Assembly (NCBI GenBank): GCA_015060405.1
Contig: SUYN01000001.1
Span: forward strand, 124,001-188,000
Length of the DNA stretch: 64,000 nucleotides
From: Bacteroidales bacterium
Lineage (GTDB): Bacteria; Bacteroidota; Bacteroidia; Bacteroidales; UBA932
Direction of reading: 5' to 3'
Part shown: positions 10,281 to 20,965 of the stretch, in pieces
How the letters are laid out: each line of letters begins with the position of its first letter
Position numbering within the stretch: position 1 is the stretch's first letter
Made by a program: the position numbers and the translations under genes
Notes under the pieces: generated by a model
Told to the model about the DNA's origin: nothing
What the model saw: only the letters and a program-made list of their open reading frames with translations
Database searches by the model: none

Positions 10281-10823
10281 ATGAACAAGATAACCCTTCA
10301 CGACAAGACCTTCAGGGAATTCATCCCTTATGAGAAGCTGTCCGCAGCGATAGACCAGGTAGCGGAAAAGATAAATGCAGATTTTGAAGGATGCGAGGAC
10401 ATTCCTGTCCTCCTCTGCGTACTGAACGGTTCAATAATGTTCATGGCGGAGCTGATGCAGCGGCTCAGATTCGACTGCCAGGTCGTATCGACAAAACTGA
10501 CTTCATATGCAGGCACAAGCACGACAGGACGCGTCAAGCAGGCGATGGGCCTGACTGCCGACATCATAGGCCGTCGTGTAATCGTCGTCGAGGACATCGT
10601 AGACTCAGGCAACACGATTGTGGAGCTCAAGGAGATTCTTGCAGAAAAGGGCGCCGCAGAGTCAAAGATCTGCACACTTCTGCTCAAGCCCGAAGCATAT
10701 AAGAAGGACATTGCCATAGACTACGTGGCGCTGGAGATTCCAAACGACTTCATAGTAGGTTTCGGTCTCGACTATGATGAACTTGGAAGAAATTACAAGG
10801 ACATATATGTATTAGATGAATAA
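10281..10823 (+). CDS. hpt: Hypoxanthine phosphoribosyltransferase
   Basis: VIVVEDIVDSGNTIVEL PRPP motif; DFIVGFGLDYDELGRNYKDIYVLDE C-terminus. Confidence 0.93.
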   Translation: MNKITLHDKTFREFIPYEKLSAAIDQVAEKINADFEGCEDIPVLLCVLNGSIMFMAELMQRLRFDCQVVSTKLTSYAGTSTTGRVKQAMGLTADIIGRRVIVVEDIVDSGNTIVELKEILAEKGAAESKICTLLLKPEAYKKDIAIDYVALEIPNDFIVGFGLDYDELGRNYKDIYVLDE

Positions 10824-10845
10824 GACACAACTAATTTCTGACAGA

Positions 10846-11418
10846 ATGAAATATTTCATCCTTTTCGGCCCTCCGGGTGCAGGCAAAGGCACCCAGGCCA
10901 CAGCCATGGTTGAGAAATACAACCTCCATCACATCTCTACAGGAGCACTCCTGCGTAAGGAAATCGCAGCTGGCACCGAGCTCGGACTTCAGGCCAAGGC
11001 TCTGATTGAAGACGGACATCTCGTTCCTGACGAAGTAGTAGAAGGAATGATAGAAAGTGAATTCCAGTCAGTCAAAGGAGTTGACGGTTTCCTTCTTGAC
11101 GGCTTTCCACGTACTCTGCCACAGGCCGAAGCGCTTGACGCCATCCTCGCCAAGACATCGGAGGAAGTGACAGCCACAGTATCCATCATGATTCCGGACG
11201 AGATGATCATGGAGCGCATCAAAGGCCGCGCACTCAAGGAAGGCCGTGCAGACGATGCGAGCGAAGAGATCATCAACAACAGGATCGCCACATATCACAA
11301 TCAGACCGAGCCCCTCATCGAGTACTACACAAAGGCCGGCAGATACAATGAGATCGACGGTGTCGGCACAATCGAGGAAGTCCAGGGCCGCATCTTCACA
11401 ATAATGGACAGGTTCTAG
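10846..11418 (+). CDS. adk: Adenylate kinase
   Basis: MKYFILFGPPGAGKGTQA, HISTGALLRKEI, FLLDGFPRTLPQAEALD. Confidence 0.95.
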   Translation: MKYFILFGPPGAGKGTQATAMVEKYNLHHISTGALLRKEIAAGTELGLQAKALIEDGHLVPDEVVEGMIESEFQSVKGVDGFLLDGFPRTLPQAEALDAILAKTSEEVTATVSIMIPDEMIMERIKGRALKEGRADDASEEIINNRIATYHNQTEPLIEYYTKAGRYNEIDGVGTIEEVQGRIFTIMDRF

Positions 11419-11511
11419 AACAAGGCATATGACTGCAAGGCAGGGATTCCACAGATCGCGCGGGCGATTATAAAAGGAGTTCCTGCCTTTTTCATATCCG
11501 CAAATCATTCA

Positions 11512-11519
11512 TATATTTG
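11512..11519 (+). promoter_or_regulatory. -7 element TATATTTG upstream of TonB receptor cassette A
   Basis: TAnnTTTG match. Confidence 0.5.
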
Positions 11520-11610
11520 CAGCATGACAAAATAATCTGCGACAGGATGGTATTATTTCACGATTTTCCCGTCTAAATGGCAGAATCCCGCATCAACAAA
11601 AGACCGGATA

Positions 11611-14088
11611 ATGAGAACCCTACTACAACTGCTCGCAATACTGCTCTTACTGACCGGACATGTCCCCGAAATCTACGGAAAGACTGAAGCCCGTGCATCA
11701 CTGCAGGAAGTCATGACGCTGAAGTCACAGATGCTGCTCATCCATGAGACCTTCGGAGTGAACTTCATCTATGACTCTTCCCTCAAACTGGACGCCCCCT
11801 ACCATGGCAAGCCTGTAAAGGACATCATCGCAGCTCACCCCGGAAAGGACGAAAAGTCTCTCGGACTCTGCCTCAGCACCCTGTTCAGCGACAGCGGCAT
11901 CAGCTATGATATATTGAAAAGACATGTAGTCCTGACCAAAGATGGTGACAGTAAAGTCAGGGACTATACGATATTCATCGAAGGCCAGAGAGACACATTG
12001 GACGAATCGATAATCACCGTACACATAGACCGCAAGAGGAACACCACCCAGACAGGCCTGCACAGCATAGATTTCAGGCGTTTCGGCAAGGGATTCGCAA
12101 CCCTCGGCTCTCCGGACGTGATCAAGGAGATCCAGAACCTGCCAGGTGTGTCCGGAGGAACAGAACTTCTGTCCGGAATGTACGTACATGGAGGCGACGG
12201 CAAGGACAACCTCTTTCTTCTGGATGGTGTCCCGCTCTATCAGGTGACACATCTGGCAGGCCTGATCTCGTCATTCAACACCGAGGTCATCAATGACATC
12301 GGATTCTATAAAAGCGGATTCCCGTCAAGATACGGAGGAAAGGCGTCCTCCGTCGTCGACATAACCACCCGACAGGGAGACATGAACACCTTCCGCGGCT
12401 CCTTCAACATGGGGCTTCTGAACGGAGGCCTTCAGCTCGAGGGTCCTCTGATTCCCGGCAGGACCTCATTCAATGTCGCACTCAGACGCAGCTGGTTCGA
12501 TCTCCTGACCGTTCCCGGTGTGGCCATATACAACAGTTCCCTCCCATACGGGGAAAAGCACCATCTCGGGTACGCCATGACTGACATGAATGCCTCCATC
12601 ACCCACCTGCAGGACAGGCACAACCGGCTGAACCTGAATCTGTATATAGGCTCCGACAAGATAAGGATCGGACACGAGGCAGCAGCCGTGAAGTATTGGG
12701 AAGGCACACGTCACACGGGAGAGAACGCCTATGACCTGCAGAGCAGCTGGGGCAACATCCTCGCAAGCCTGAACTGGAGCAGGATATTTTCCGACGAGCT
12801 CCACATGAACTCCATTCTATATTACACACGCACGAATACTGATGTCATGCTGTACAACAGGGAATGGGAGTTGAATGAAACGAAGATGAGAATAATGGAC
12901 TACTCCATCCATGAAGACAACAGGAGCAGGCTTCATGACATAGGTGCAAAGGCAAGCTTCGACTGGATACCTTCAGACTGTCACCACATAAGGGCGGGAG
13001 CAGACTTCACTCAGCACATCTTCAAGCCGCAGAGAGATGTCTTGGCAATTTCCTCAACCCTGCGCGTGGACACAGAGGAGACATATTACAATCAGAATCA
13101 GGTGCATGAGCGCGACTCCATCATGGCATCATATGCATCTCCGGAGATGTCGATGTACGCAGAAGACGAAATCGGACTTACAAGCTGGCTGAAGGCCAAC
13201 ATCGGACTCAGATATGTACTGTTCGGCACAGAAGACGGCATGCGCCAGTCTCTCGAGCCAAGGGCTGCCGTACGTATCCAGCTGTCACCGGACGCGGTGT
13301 TCAAGGCTTCATACAGCGAGATGAGTCAGTTCATCCACAACCTTCAGGCTACCTATCTGGACATTCCCATGTCCAGCTGGATGCCGAGCACCGACAGGAT
13401 CGCCCCGGTACGGGCGAAACAGATTGCCGCAGGCATCTACATGGATCTCCCCCACAACCTGGACCTCAACATAGAGGCATACTGGAAAAAGCTGGACAAC
13501 CTTCACGAGTACTGCGGCACCGAAACCCTGTATCCGGAGATCGCCTCATGGGAAGACGAACTGACTCAAGGTATGGGACGTTCCTATGGAGCGGAGGCCG
13601 AACTCACATGGAGGACGGCAAAGACTGACCTTTCGGCATATTACACCCTGTCATGGAGCGAGCGTTTCTTCAGCAGGATCTGGCATGACTGGTACCCGGC
13701 GCGAAATGACAACCGCCACAAGTTTACCATCAATGCATCTCATCGTTTCAGCGGCAGGTTCGACATGTATATGTCATGGAACTATCACACTGGTGACAGG
13801 ATAACCGTCCCTACCCAGTTCGTGAACGGCCAGTACCACTACAGCAGCCCATATAATATGGTATTGCCAGCCTACCACAGGCTTGATGTGGGCTTCAATT
13901 TCCGCAAGACGACCAGGAGAGGGAACGAAAGGATATGGAACCTCAGTCTCTACAACGCCTACTGCAGGATGAATCCTATGTTTGCCATGATGGAGGAAGA
14001 TCCTTTGAACGGTTTTCACAAGACAAGGATAGTCCTCCTTTCAGTCATCCCTATCATCCCTTCGTTCAATTACACATTAAGATTTTGA
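11611..14088 (+). CDS. TonB-dependent receptor (cassette A)
   Basis: Signal peptide, STN-like region, plug-like PDVIKEIQNLPGVSGGTELLSGMYVHGGDGKDNLFLLDGVPLYQ, terminal Phe. Confidence 0.88.
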   Translation: MRTLLQLLAILLLLTGHVPEIYGKTEARASLQEVMTLKSQMLLIHETFGVNFIYDSSLKLDAPYHGKPVKDIIAAHPGKDEKSLGLCLSTLFSDSGISYDILKRHVVLTKDGDSKVRDYTIFIEGQRDTLDESIITVHIDRKRNTTQTGLHSIDFRRFGKGFATLGSPDVIKEIQNLPGVSGGTELLSGMYVHGGDGKDNLFLLDGVPLYQVTHLAGLISSFNTEVINDIGFYKSGFPSRYGGKASSVVDITTRQGDMNTFRGSFNMGLLNGGLQLEGPLIPGRTSFNVALRRSWFDLLTVPGVAIYNSSLPYGEKHHLGYAMTDMNASITHLQDRHNRLNLNLYIGSDKIRIGHEAAAVKYWEGTRHTGENAYDLQSSWGNILASLNWSRIFSDELHMNSILYYTRTNTDVMLYNREWELNETKMRIMDYSIHEDNRSRLHDIGAKASFDWIPSDCHHIRAGADFTQHIFKPQRDVLAISSTLRVDTEETYYNQNQVHERDSIMASYASPEMSMYAEDEIGLTSWLKANIGLRYVLFGTEDGMRQSLEPRAAVRIQLSPDAVFKASYSEMSQFIHNLQATYLDIPMSSWMPSTDRIAPVRAKQIAAGIYMDLPHNLDLNIEAYWKKLDNLHEYCGTETLYPEIASWEDELTQGMGRSYGAEAELTWRTAKTDLSAYYTLSWSERFFSRIWHDWYPARNDNRHKFTINASHRFSGRFDMYMSWNYHTGDRITVPTQFVNGQYHYSSPYNMVLPAYHRLDVGFNFRKTTRRGNERIWNLSLYNAYCRMNPMFAMMEEDPLNGFHKTRIVLLSVIPIIPSFNYTLRF

Positions 14089-14091
14089 GTC

Positions 14092-15103
14092 ATGAGACAT
14101 ATACTCACAACCATACTGCTGTCGTTTATTCTGCTTTCCTGCAAGGGAGTGGTCGACTTCCCCGTAGAAGACTCCGGGAAGCTGTATGTCAATGCCCTGA
14201 TGACAGATCAGGGAAACTGCAGGATACAGGTCATGCAGAGCCATCCGGTATTGGGCAGGAACCCGGTTCCTCTCGAGCTGCAGGACATCATCCTCACTGC
14301 TGACGGTTCTCCGGTAGAGCTGACAGTCAACATGGAACAGACATATGACACACTCATATCGTTTGAGACCGGCTACAGGTTCAAGGCCGGCCAGGAGCTG
14401 GCTCTCAAGGCAGAAGCTGCCGGAATTCCGGAGATCCGTGCAGAAGTCACCATGCCGGAAAGCATTCCTGAAGTAGAGATACGCAAGTCCGAGATTGAAA
14501 GCATAAAGGACACGGACGGAAAAGACCTTGTGGATGTTTTCCATCCATCTCTCTGAAGAGCCAAGACCCGAGGAGCATTTCGGAATCCAGGTACTTAGAA
14601 GGAAACTTTACGAGTTCCTGGGGGACGTCCCACAGGAGACTATGGCAAGGTACGGAGAGGATGCCGGCATAGTCGAGGCTGACGATCTGTATGTCAACAC
14701 GGAGACAGGAGAAAACGGATGGATGTCCTCTATCGGTTCTGACATGACACTGAGCTTCGATAAAGGCGAGATGCAGATATCACAGGCTGTCGGATATGGC
14801 GGCAGATCCTTGCTGACCACCTGGGTCGCACCGACAGAAAGACGCATGCTGGAGATGTCATACAATCCTATAATGAACACGAACTACTCGGTTGCGGAAT
14901 ACTACGAGTACAAGATAAGGGTAATGAGATTCTCCGAAGAGACAGTCAACTACCTTAAGGCGAGATACGTGATCGAGGAATCGGATATACCGATAGATTT
15001 CGGATTCACGCCCACCTCATACACATATACAAACGTTATCGGCGGCCTGGGAGTATTCGGCGCCGCATCAGTTTATGAAAGCGAATGGACAAGCTACGAA
15101 TGA
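14092..15103 (+). pseudogene. DUF4249-type lipoprotein split by a 1-nt frameshift
   Basis: ORFs 14092-14556 and 14528-15103 together match the length and layout of the intact paralogue at 17173-18225; shift lies in GTTTTCCATC near 14537-14543. Confidence 0.75.
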
Positions 15104-15663
15104 CAATGAGACGTATATTATATATAATCATATCGTTGCCTGCTGTGCTGGCATGCGAAAAGGTGTGGGAAGAAGACCTCAGGGAAAAGGCCCTGGACAC
15201 GATAAGAGGCTACTATGAGATCGAATCAGCCACATGGGAAGGCGCCGCCCCTGTCGACATCAACGGAGACGGCAGTTCTTCATATGACTATTATGCCGAA
15301 TGGAACAGCGTGGACTATGGAGCCGGGGCCCACGGTGCGAGCATAAGGAGCGAAGGAGGTTACATCGAAATTCCATATACGGCAGACATCAACGCATCCT
15401 GGGGAGGGCCGTTAAACGTGTACAGAATGTTGGAAAGGATCACGTTAGAAGTAAAGGTCATCATTGAAGGCGATGATTCCCGGCTTGAATTCATATTTCC
15501 GGAGGATTGCCAGGGCCTGGAGTTCAACCACACCGGATATGGTGAATTCGAAGTAAGGAAAGAGATCACGTCAATGACGCAGAGCCATGACACAGGTGAG
15601 GCCAGCCCGGTCACAGGCCCCGTCCTCTTCCGCTTCAAGAGAAAATCGTATAAAGCATATTAA
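15100..15663 (+). CDS. Hypothetical lipoprotein
   Basis: Signal peptide with LACEK lipobox; ATG overlaps the preceding stop (ATGA). Confidence 0.6.
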   Translation: MTMRRILYIIISLPAVLACEKVWEEDLREKALDTIRGYYEIESATWEGAAPVDINGDGSSSYDYYAEWNSVDYGAGAHGASIRSEGGYIEIPYTADINASWGGPLNVYRMLERITLEVKVIIEGDDSRLEFIFPEDCQGLEFNHTGYGEFEVRKEITSMTQSHDTGEASPVTGPVLFRFKRKSYKAY

Positions 15664-15680
15664 ATTAATGTAAATGATAT

Positions 15681-16262
15681 ATGAAGATAAGATGGAGACT
15701 GGCAGGCATAATGACAGCTGCCGCAATTACAATGGTTTCCTGCGACCGTACCGTAGAACCAGACAAGTATGAATTCGGCGAACCAGGACCGAAGATTGAG
15801 CTGATGAAGAAAGACGGAGAATATGTCCCTAAGACACCTCCCGTGGCTGAGCACATGGTAAGAGAGTACTTTCAAGGCACCTGGAAGCTGAAGAGCATCA
15901 AGAACATTTCATACACGGGATCACTTGATGATGTCGTCTTTTCATATGCAGACGGCAAGGGCTATCCTTTCTTCGCCGTCAAGGAAGAGGGCAGGATCCG
16001 CCAATACATCGACACTCCGGATGGCAAGACCTTCAAGGATGGTACATATTCATATGAACCGGCATCCGGAATCATATATTTCAAGGATGTGGCAGACCGG
16101 CACCCGGAATTCAGGATCCTGGATATAGATGAATATGAAATGTCCGGCACTTTCAAAGGCGAGTACGACAGTACATCAGACCACGTCCTCACCTTATATC
16201 TGTACACAAGACTCTCATATCTGGATGAATATGGCCTTGACACCCTCTATGGGGCGGAATGA
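15681..16262 (+). CDS. Hypothetical lipoprotein
   Basis: Lipobox MVSCD; lipocalin-like YFQGTWKLKSI segment. Confidence 0.6.
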   Translation: MKIRWRLAGIMTAAAITMVSCDRTVEPDKYEFGEPGPKIELMKKDGEYVPKTPPVAEHMVREYFQGTWKLKSIKNISYTGSLDDVVFSYADGKGYPFFAVKEEGRIRQYIDTPDGKTFKDGTYSYEPASGIIYFKDVADRHPEFRILDIDEYEMSGTFKGEYDSTSDHVLTLYLYTRLSYLDEYGLDTLYGAE

Positions 16263-16291
16263 GCCATAAGTAGTGACATCTTCTGCCGTGA

Positions 16292-17176
16292 TCAGAAAGT
16301 CCACGGCAGAAGTCTGGCACTCGATGCCACGAAATAGTCGTATTCCGCCTCTTCTTCTGTCATGGGCTCATCAAGTCCTGTCACATCGGCAAACATCAGA
16401 TCCACATCATAATGGTCCGGCTCATAATATCCCTTTGTGACATAGGGATAGTCCTTCAGATTGAGAAGAAGCATCATGTAGGTGCCGTCGTCCGGCATGC
16501 CCTGATAATGTCTGATCTGGTAGCGCCTGCCGGTTTCCACACCCTCTGCGGAAGGTCTGCCTGATTCATCAGCAGGATAGGTCAGCTCAAAATACAGGAA
16601 GTCATCCTCTATGACAAAGGCGAACCTTCCGTCGACGATGTGCTCCACGTCTCTGTCAGCCAGACTTCCACGGCAGATCTTCACCACATCCTCCGTACCG
16701 TCATACGGAAGGGCGAAGATGGTTCCTGTCTCAAAGGCTGCATTCCCTTCAGACACTTCAATAGCCTTATAGGAATCTAAGACAGTCACATATAACTGGA
16801 TGGACTTACCTGCATCCACATCCTCGACCGTAACGGATGTACCACCTGTCCGTTTCGGCTGAAGGACTATATTCGCGGGAACAACCTTCATCCCGTCAAT
16901 CAGAGTACTGCTGACAAGAGGTTCCTCATAGACATATCCGAGTATTTCCGGATCCTCCACCATGATCTTGTGGTTCTTGCCTGAACCGCCGTAAAACTCC
17001 AGCACATACGGATGCTTATCCTTCACAGGGACAACGATATGGGCCCCGTCCTCCTTGATCAGCCCGCAACCGTCGTCATATATACAGAATTCCTGACCGT
17101 CATAATAGGGGTGATATTCACATCCGCTGAACATCATCGTGGCCGCAACTGCGGCATATATCAATTTCTTCATCAT
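16292..17176 (-). CDS. Hypothetical lipoprotein
   Basis: Signal peptide with FSGCE lipobox; last gene of cassette B. Confidence 0.6.
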   Translation of the reverse strand: MMKKLIYAAVAATMMFSGCEYHPYYDGQEFCIYDDGCGLIKEDGAHIVVPVKDKHPYVLEFYGGSGKNHKIMVEDPEILGYVYEEPLVSSTLIDGMKVVPANIVLQPKRTGGTSVTVEDVDAGKSIQLYVTVLDSYKAIEVSEGNAAFETGTIFALPYDGTEDVVKICRGSLADRDVEHIVDGRFAFVIEDDFLYFELTYPADESGRPSAEGVETGRRYQIRHYQGMPDDGTYMMLLLNLKDYPYVTKGYYEPDHYDVDLMFADVTGLDEPMTEEEAEYDYFVASSARLLPWTF

Positions 17177-18225
17177 CTGTTTTCTTCAATAAATTCCGGG
17201 GTTATCCATTCTGTCTCCACCTTGTACACACCGGCAAAGGCGCCATAGCCGTTCCTGACATTGGAATAGCAGAAATTTGAAGGGGCTATGCCGGCTATGA
17301 CATTGGAATTGTCCTGCACAAGTTCCTGAGCGACAGCATATTTATAGAATTCGTCCGTCATGGTGTACAATACGAGCTTGTTGTGGACGACACCTGTATA
17401 AGTCCCTATGATTTCCTCGCCGTCTTCGCTATATCTGTCCCCTTCTATGTAATGTTCATAGAAAGAGTCATGTGCACTGATTTCTCCCGTTCCTACAGCC
17501 TGCACAGATGTAGACAAGGTCCTGGTACTGCCGCTGAACGACCTGCTGTCCCAGCCTGCAAGACTGCTCCCGCCTCCCATCTGCCATCCGTCGAAATACA
17601 GCCTCATCCCTTCCAGCGAATGCGGAGCGAAATCGTAGTCGTCATAGATCTGCCAGCCGGCATAGGGATAGGCATAGGTGGCCGACTCACCGTCTGAAAA
17701 GAAACAGGTCGTTTCCTCATGGATCTGGAGGCCATATGCAAGGCCGTCCCTGCGGTCATCTTCAAATGTGACATACACCACATTGTAGTTGCGGTCACCT
17801 ATGACGACCTTCCTGTAGTCTATCCTTCTTTCGGGAAAAGCCTCGGGGACAGTCGTCTGCGCAGATACGCCCTTAAAGCCTGGTGCCGTCACCTCGACAC
17901 TCATCCTGTCACCGGGAACAGGCCTGTAATCAGCCACATAACATTCCGCAGGATAGTCCTCACCCATGCAGTTGCCTGCATTCAGAACCACGGGAACCTC
18001 CCGGTCATTCACCAGGAATGAGATCTCCGGAATGAATTCAGGTGTTTCTGCCGAGTTGGAGTAGGAATATGCAGGATGTATGCGGAATACCACCTTATCC
18101 TCCGTGCCCGGAAATGACTCAAGAAAAATCACAGGGTCGTCTTCCAGTTTCAGGTCGAAAGGTACCACACAGGAGACGCAGACCATGGCTGCAACACTCA
18201 TATATATATAATCCAGTATCTTCAT
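17173..18225 (-). CDS. DUF4249 domain-containing lipoprotein (intact, cassette B)
   Basis: Lipobox CVSCV; follows a TonB receptor; C-terminal YSNVRNGYGAFAGVYKVETEW typical of the family. Confidence 0.75.
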   Translation of the reverse strand: MKILDYIYMSVAAMVCVSCVVPFDLKLEDDPVIFLESFPGTEDKVVFRIHPAYSYSNSAETPEFIPEISFLVNDREVPVVLNAGNCMGEDYPAECYVADYRPVPGDRMSVEVTAPGFKGVSAQTTVPEAFPERRIDYRKVVIGDRNYNVVYVTFEDDRRDGLAYGLQIHEETTCFFSDGESATYAYPYAGWQIYDDYDFAPHSLEGMRLYFDGWQMGGGSSLAGWDSRSFSGSTRTLSTSVQAVGTGEISAHDSFYEHYIEGDRYSEDGEEIIGTYTGVVHNKLVLYTMTDEFYKYAVAQELVQDNSNVIAGIAPSNFCYSNVRNGYGAFAGVYKVETEWITPEFIEENR

Positions 18226-18230
18226 GTTCT

Positions 18231-20672
18231 TCAGAATTTAAGGGTGTAGCTGAAAGTCGGTATTATAGGTATTATCCCTCCGGCGCTTCCGTAATATGCC
18301 ACAAGTTCTCCATCAAGTTTGACATACTCCCCTGTCGCAATGAGAGGATTGGTGTGGCAGTAGGCATTATAGACGCTCAGGTTCCATATGCTTGTGTTTC
18401 CTCTCTTCGTTGTCCTGGTGAAGTTGAATCCGAGGTCAAGACGGTGATAGTCAGGCAGCTTGACATTGTTCGGTTCCGTGTATATGTCTGTACTTCCGTA
18501 ATGATGCGAAGCCATGGTCACCCTGTTGCCGCTGTGCCAGTTGAAGGCGCCATAGAGTTCGAAACGCTTGCCGAACTTATGCCTTGCCATGACGGTCAGC
18601 TTGTGGCGGTTGTCGTTCCTGTCGCTGTACCAGCTGTGATAGAAGTCATCGAACTTTCTCTGTGACCATGACAGGGTATAATATATGTCCGCCTCCGTAC
18701 GGCCGTTGTCATAGCCGAAATCTACTTCTGCGCCCCATGAACGGCCTCGGCCAGTCCTGTAGTTGCTTTCCCACGATTTCAACGGAGGGAATATGTTGTA
18801 TGATCCGGCATATTCAAGAAGTCCGTACATATGCTTGTACCATCCTTCGACATTCAGATGCAGATAATGGGAGAGGTCAGCATAAAGACCTCCTGCAACC
18901 TCCCGGGAACGCGAGGGACGGACCTTTGCGGTGGAAGGAAGCCAGGCATTTGTCGGAAGGTCCAGATATATGGAAGAGACCAGATGGGAAGGCTGGCTCA
19001 TGTGTGTATATGAGGCCTTGGCTGAAATCCTGTCATTTATGGAATACTTCATCGCGATGCGGGGTTCCAGGGAATGCCACGCCTTCCCTCCTGTCGAGTA
19101 CAGGCTGTAACGGAACCCTGCATTTACAGAGAAGGCATCGGTAACAGCGATCTCATCCTCGCCATAGACGGAAGCCTCGATGGTGTTGTATCTGAGTGAA
19201 TCGGCATAGGCCATATTTGTGAAACTGCCCGCGTGGTTGATCAGTTCCGCCTTGGCTGTGGAAGAGGGGGAATATATATGATACTGTGCAGTCGCTCCAT
19301 ATCTGAGCCTGTGTTTAGTGCCAAGGGTATGATACATGTCCGATTTCAGACCGAGATTATGCACGTCGGAGGTGTTGTACTGGCCGTCGGTGAGGTCGAA
19401 GGCTTCGCCTTCAATTTCCTGAATCGAAAGGGACAGATCGGACTTGGAGCCGCTGTAGTAGGCAATGCTGCGGAGCGACATGTTGTCATTGAGCCTGTAG
19501 TTCCAGTTCAACGAGCCGACGGTGTTGCCCCATGTCAGGGAAGCCTGCTGGACCTCCCTGTTATATATCCCCTCATAATCCTCATAGGAGGAGTCTGAAA
19601 AGAGCCTGAATGCATCACTACCGGTGTAGAAACTGGCGGACAAGGTGTTATCCTCAGCGAACTTATGGGTGATCTTCGCATTCAGGTCCGTGAATGCATA
19701 GCGGCCGCTGATCTTGTCGGGCTTGTTGTACCTGTTGATGAGAGCGAATACCGGCATCGTCACAGTCTCGGTCCATGTCCTTCTCAAGCCGAAATTGAAG
19801 GAGGTCTTCCCTTTCCATATAGGTCCCTCCAGTTGGAAACGGCCATCCATAAGGCCAATGGCAAAGAGGCCATGATGGTCATTGAAGTCACCGTCTCTGG
19901 TGGTCACGTCCACAATTGAAGACATCTTCGAACCGTAGCGGGCGGGGAAACCGCTTTTATAGAAGTCGATGTTGCCGATGACATCAGTGTTGAACGAGGA
20001 AAAGAGGCCGAGAAGATGGCTGACCTGGTATATGGGCACGCCGTCAAGGAGGAAGAGGTTGTCGCTTCCGTCTCCGCCGTGGACATAGAATCCGGAAAGG
20101 AGCTCGGTTCCGGAAGATACTCCGGGCAGCATCTGGAGAGTCTTGATCACATCAGGGGTGCTGAAAAGAGCAAAACCTGAATTAAGATCCCTGCTGTCTA
20201 TCCTCTTGAGGCCGGTCTGGGTGGTGTTCCTCTTCGTGTCGACCACCGCTGTCACAACAGATTCGTTGAGCGTATCATGCTGTTCCTCAATGAATATCGT
20301 ATAGTCCTTGGGCTTCTTTCTTGCCCCTTCCTTTGTCAGGACTATATACTTCTTCATGATTTCATATTCTATGCCCGTATCCTTGAAAAGGGTCCGCAGA
20401 CACAGTTCCAGCAAAGCGTCTCCTGTCTTGCCGTTACCGGCCAGGGCTTCCTGCATCGGGAGGCCCTCATAGGGGACATCCAGGTCTATGGAGGAGTCAT
20501 AGACGAAGTTGACGCCGAATTTCTGATGCAGCACCTCCATCTCTGTCTTCAGGTCAGAGGTCTGCTGCCGGGTCACCTTCGTCCGCGCCTCCGCCATCAT
20601 TGCCGTCCCTGAGGCGGCCATGATGATAAGAGATGTCAAGATCGTAAGTGTATTTCTCATTTCAAGTGTCAT
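18231..20672 (-). CDS. TonB-dependent receptor (cassette B)
   Basis: STN-like region; plug TPDVIKTLQMLPGVSSGTELLSGFYVHGGDGSDNLFLLDGVPIYQ; parallels 11611-14088. Confidence 0.88.
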   Translation of the reverse strand: MTLEMRNTLTILTSLIIMAASGTAMMAEARTKVTRQQTSDLKTEMEVLHQKFGVNFVYDSSIDLDVPYEGLPMQEALAGNGKTGDALLELCLRTLFKDTGIEYEIMKKYIVLTKEGARKKPKDYTIFIEEQHDTLNESVVTAVVDTKRNTTQTGLKRIDSRDLNSGFALFSTPDVIKTLQMLPGVSSGTELLSGFYVHGGDGSDNLFLLDGVPIYQVSHLLGLFSSFNTDVIGNIDFYKSGFPARYGSKMSSIVDVTTRDGDFNDHHGLFAIGLMDGRFQLEGPIWKGKTSFNFGLRRTWTETVTMPVFALINRYNKPDKISGRYAFTDLNAKITHKFAEDNTLSASFYTGSDAFRLFSDSSYEDYEGIYNREVQQASLTWGNTVGSLNWNYRLNDNMSLRSIAYYSGSKSDLSLSIQEIEGEAFDLTDGQYNTSDVHNLGLKSDMYHTLGTKHRLRYGATAQYHIYSPSSTAKAELINHAGSFTNMAYADSLRYNTIEASVYGEDEIAVTDAFSVNAGFRYSLYSTGGKAWHSLEPRIAMKYSINDRISAKASYTHMSQPSHLVSSIYLDLPTNAWLPSTAKVRPSRSREVAGGLYADLSHYLHLNVEGWYKHMYGLLEYAGSYNIFPPLKSWESNYRTGRGRSWGAEVDFGYDNGRTEADIYYTLSWSQRKFDDFYHSWYSDRNDNRHKLTVMARHKFGKRFELYGAFNWHSGNRVTMASHHYGSTDIYTEPNNVKLPDYHRLDLGFNFTRTTKRGNTSIWNLSVYNAYCHTNPLIATGEYVKLDGELVAYYGSAGGIIPIIPTFSYTLKF

Positions 20673-20725
20673 TGTCCGATATTAAGACGGATACCAGGCG
20701 GAATAGTACTATCCGGTATTCGGTA

Positions 20726-20733
20726 CAAATATA
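20726..20733 (-). promoter_or_regulatory. -7 element TATATTTG upstream of TonB receptor cassette B
   Basis: CAAATATA on plus strand. Confidence 0.5.
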
Positions 20734-20906
20734 ACGATTGTTGCAACAGATCCGCCGCATAACACAGATTTATGCGAAGACTATGGATAAGAGCAGAAGA
20801 AGATCAGCGTGGAATCCTCCTGTAGCCGGACAGCCTCCCTGACCTGTTGTGTGAAGGAGGGCCTTTCAAAAGAGGAACAGAGTCTTTCAGTATCGGAAAG
20901 AATGAC

Positions 20907-20914
20907 TATCTTTG
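20907..20914 (+). promoter_or_regulatory. -7 element TATCTTTG upstream of obgE
   Basis: TAnnTTTG match. Confidence 0.5.
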
Positions 20915-20965
20915 CAGGTTGTAAGGATTGAGACAGAACAGGATATATTGATAAGGAGGAAGATT

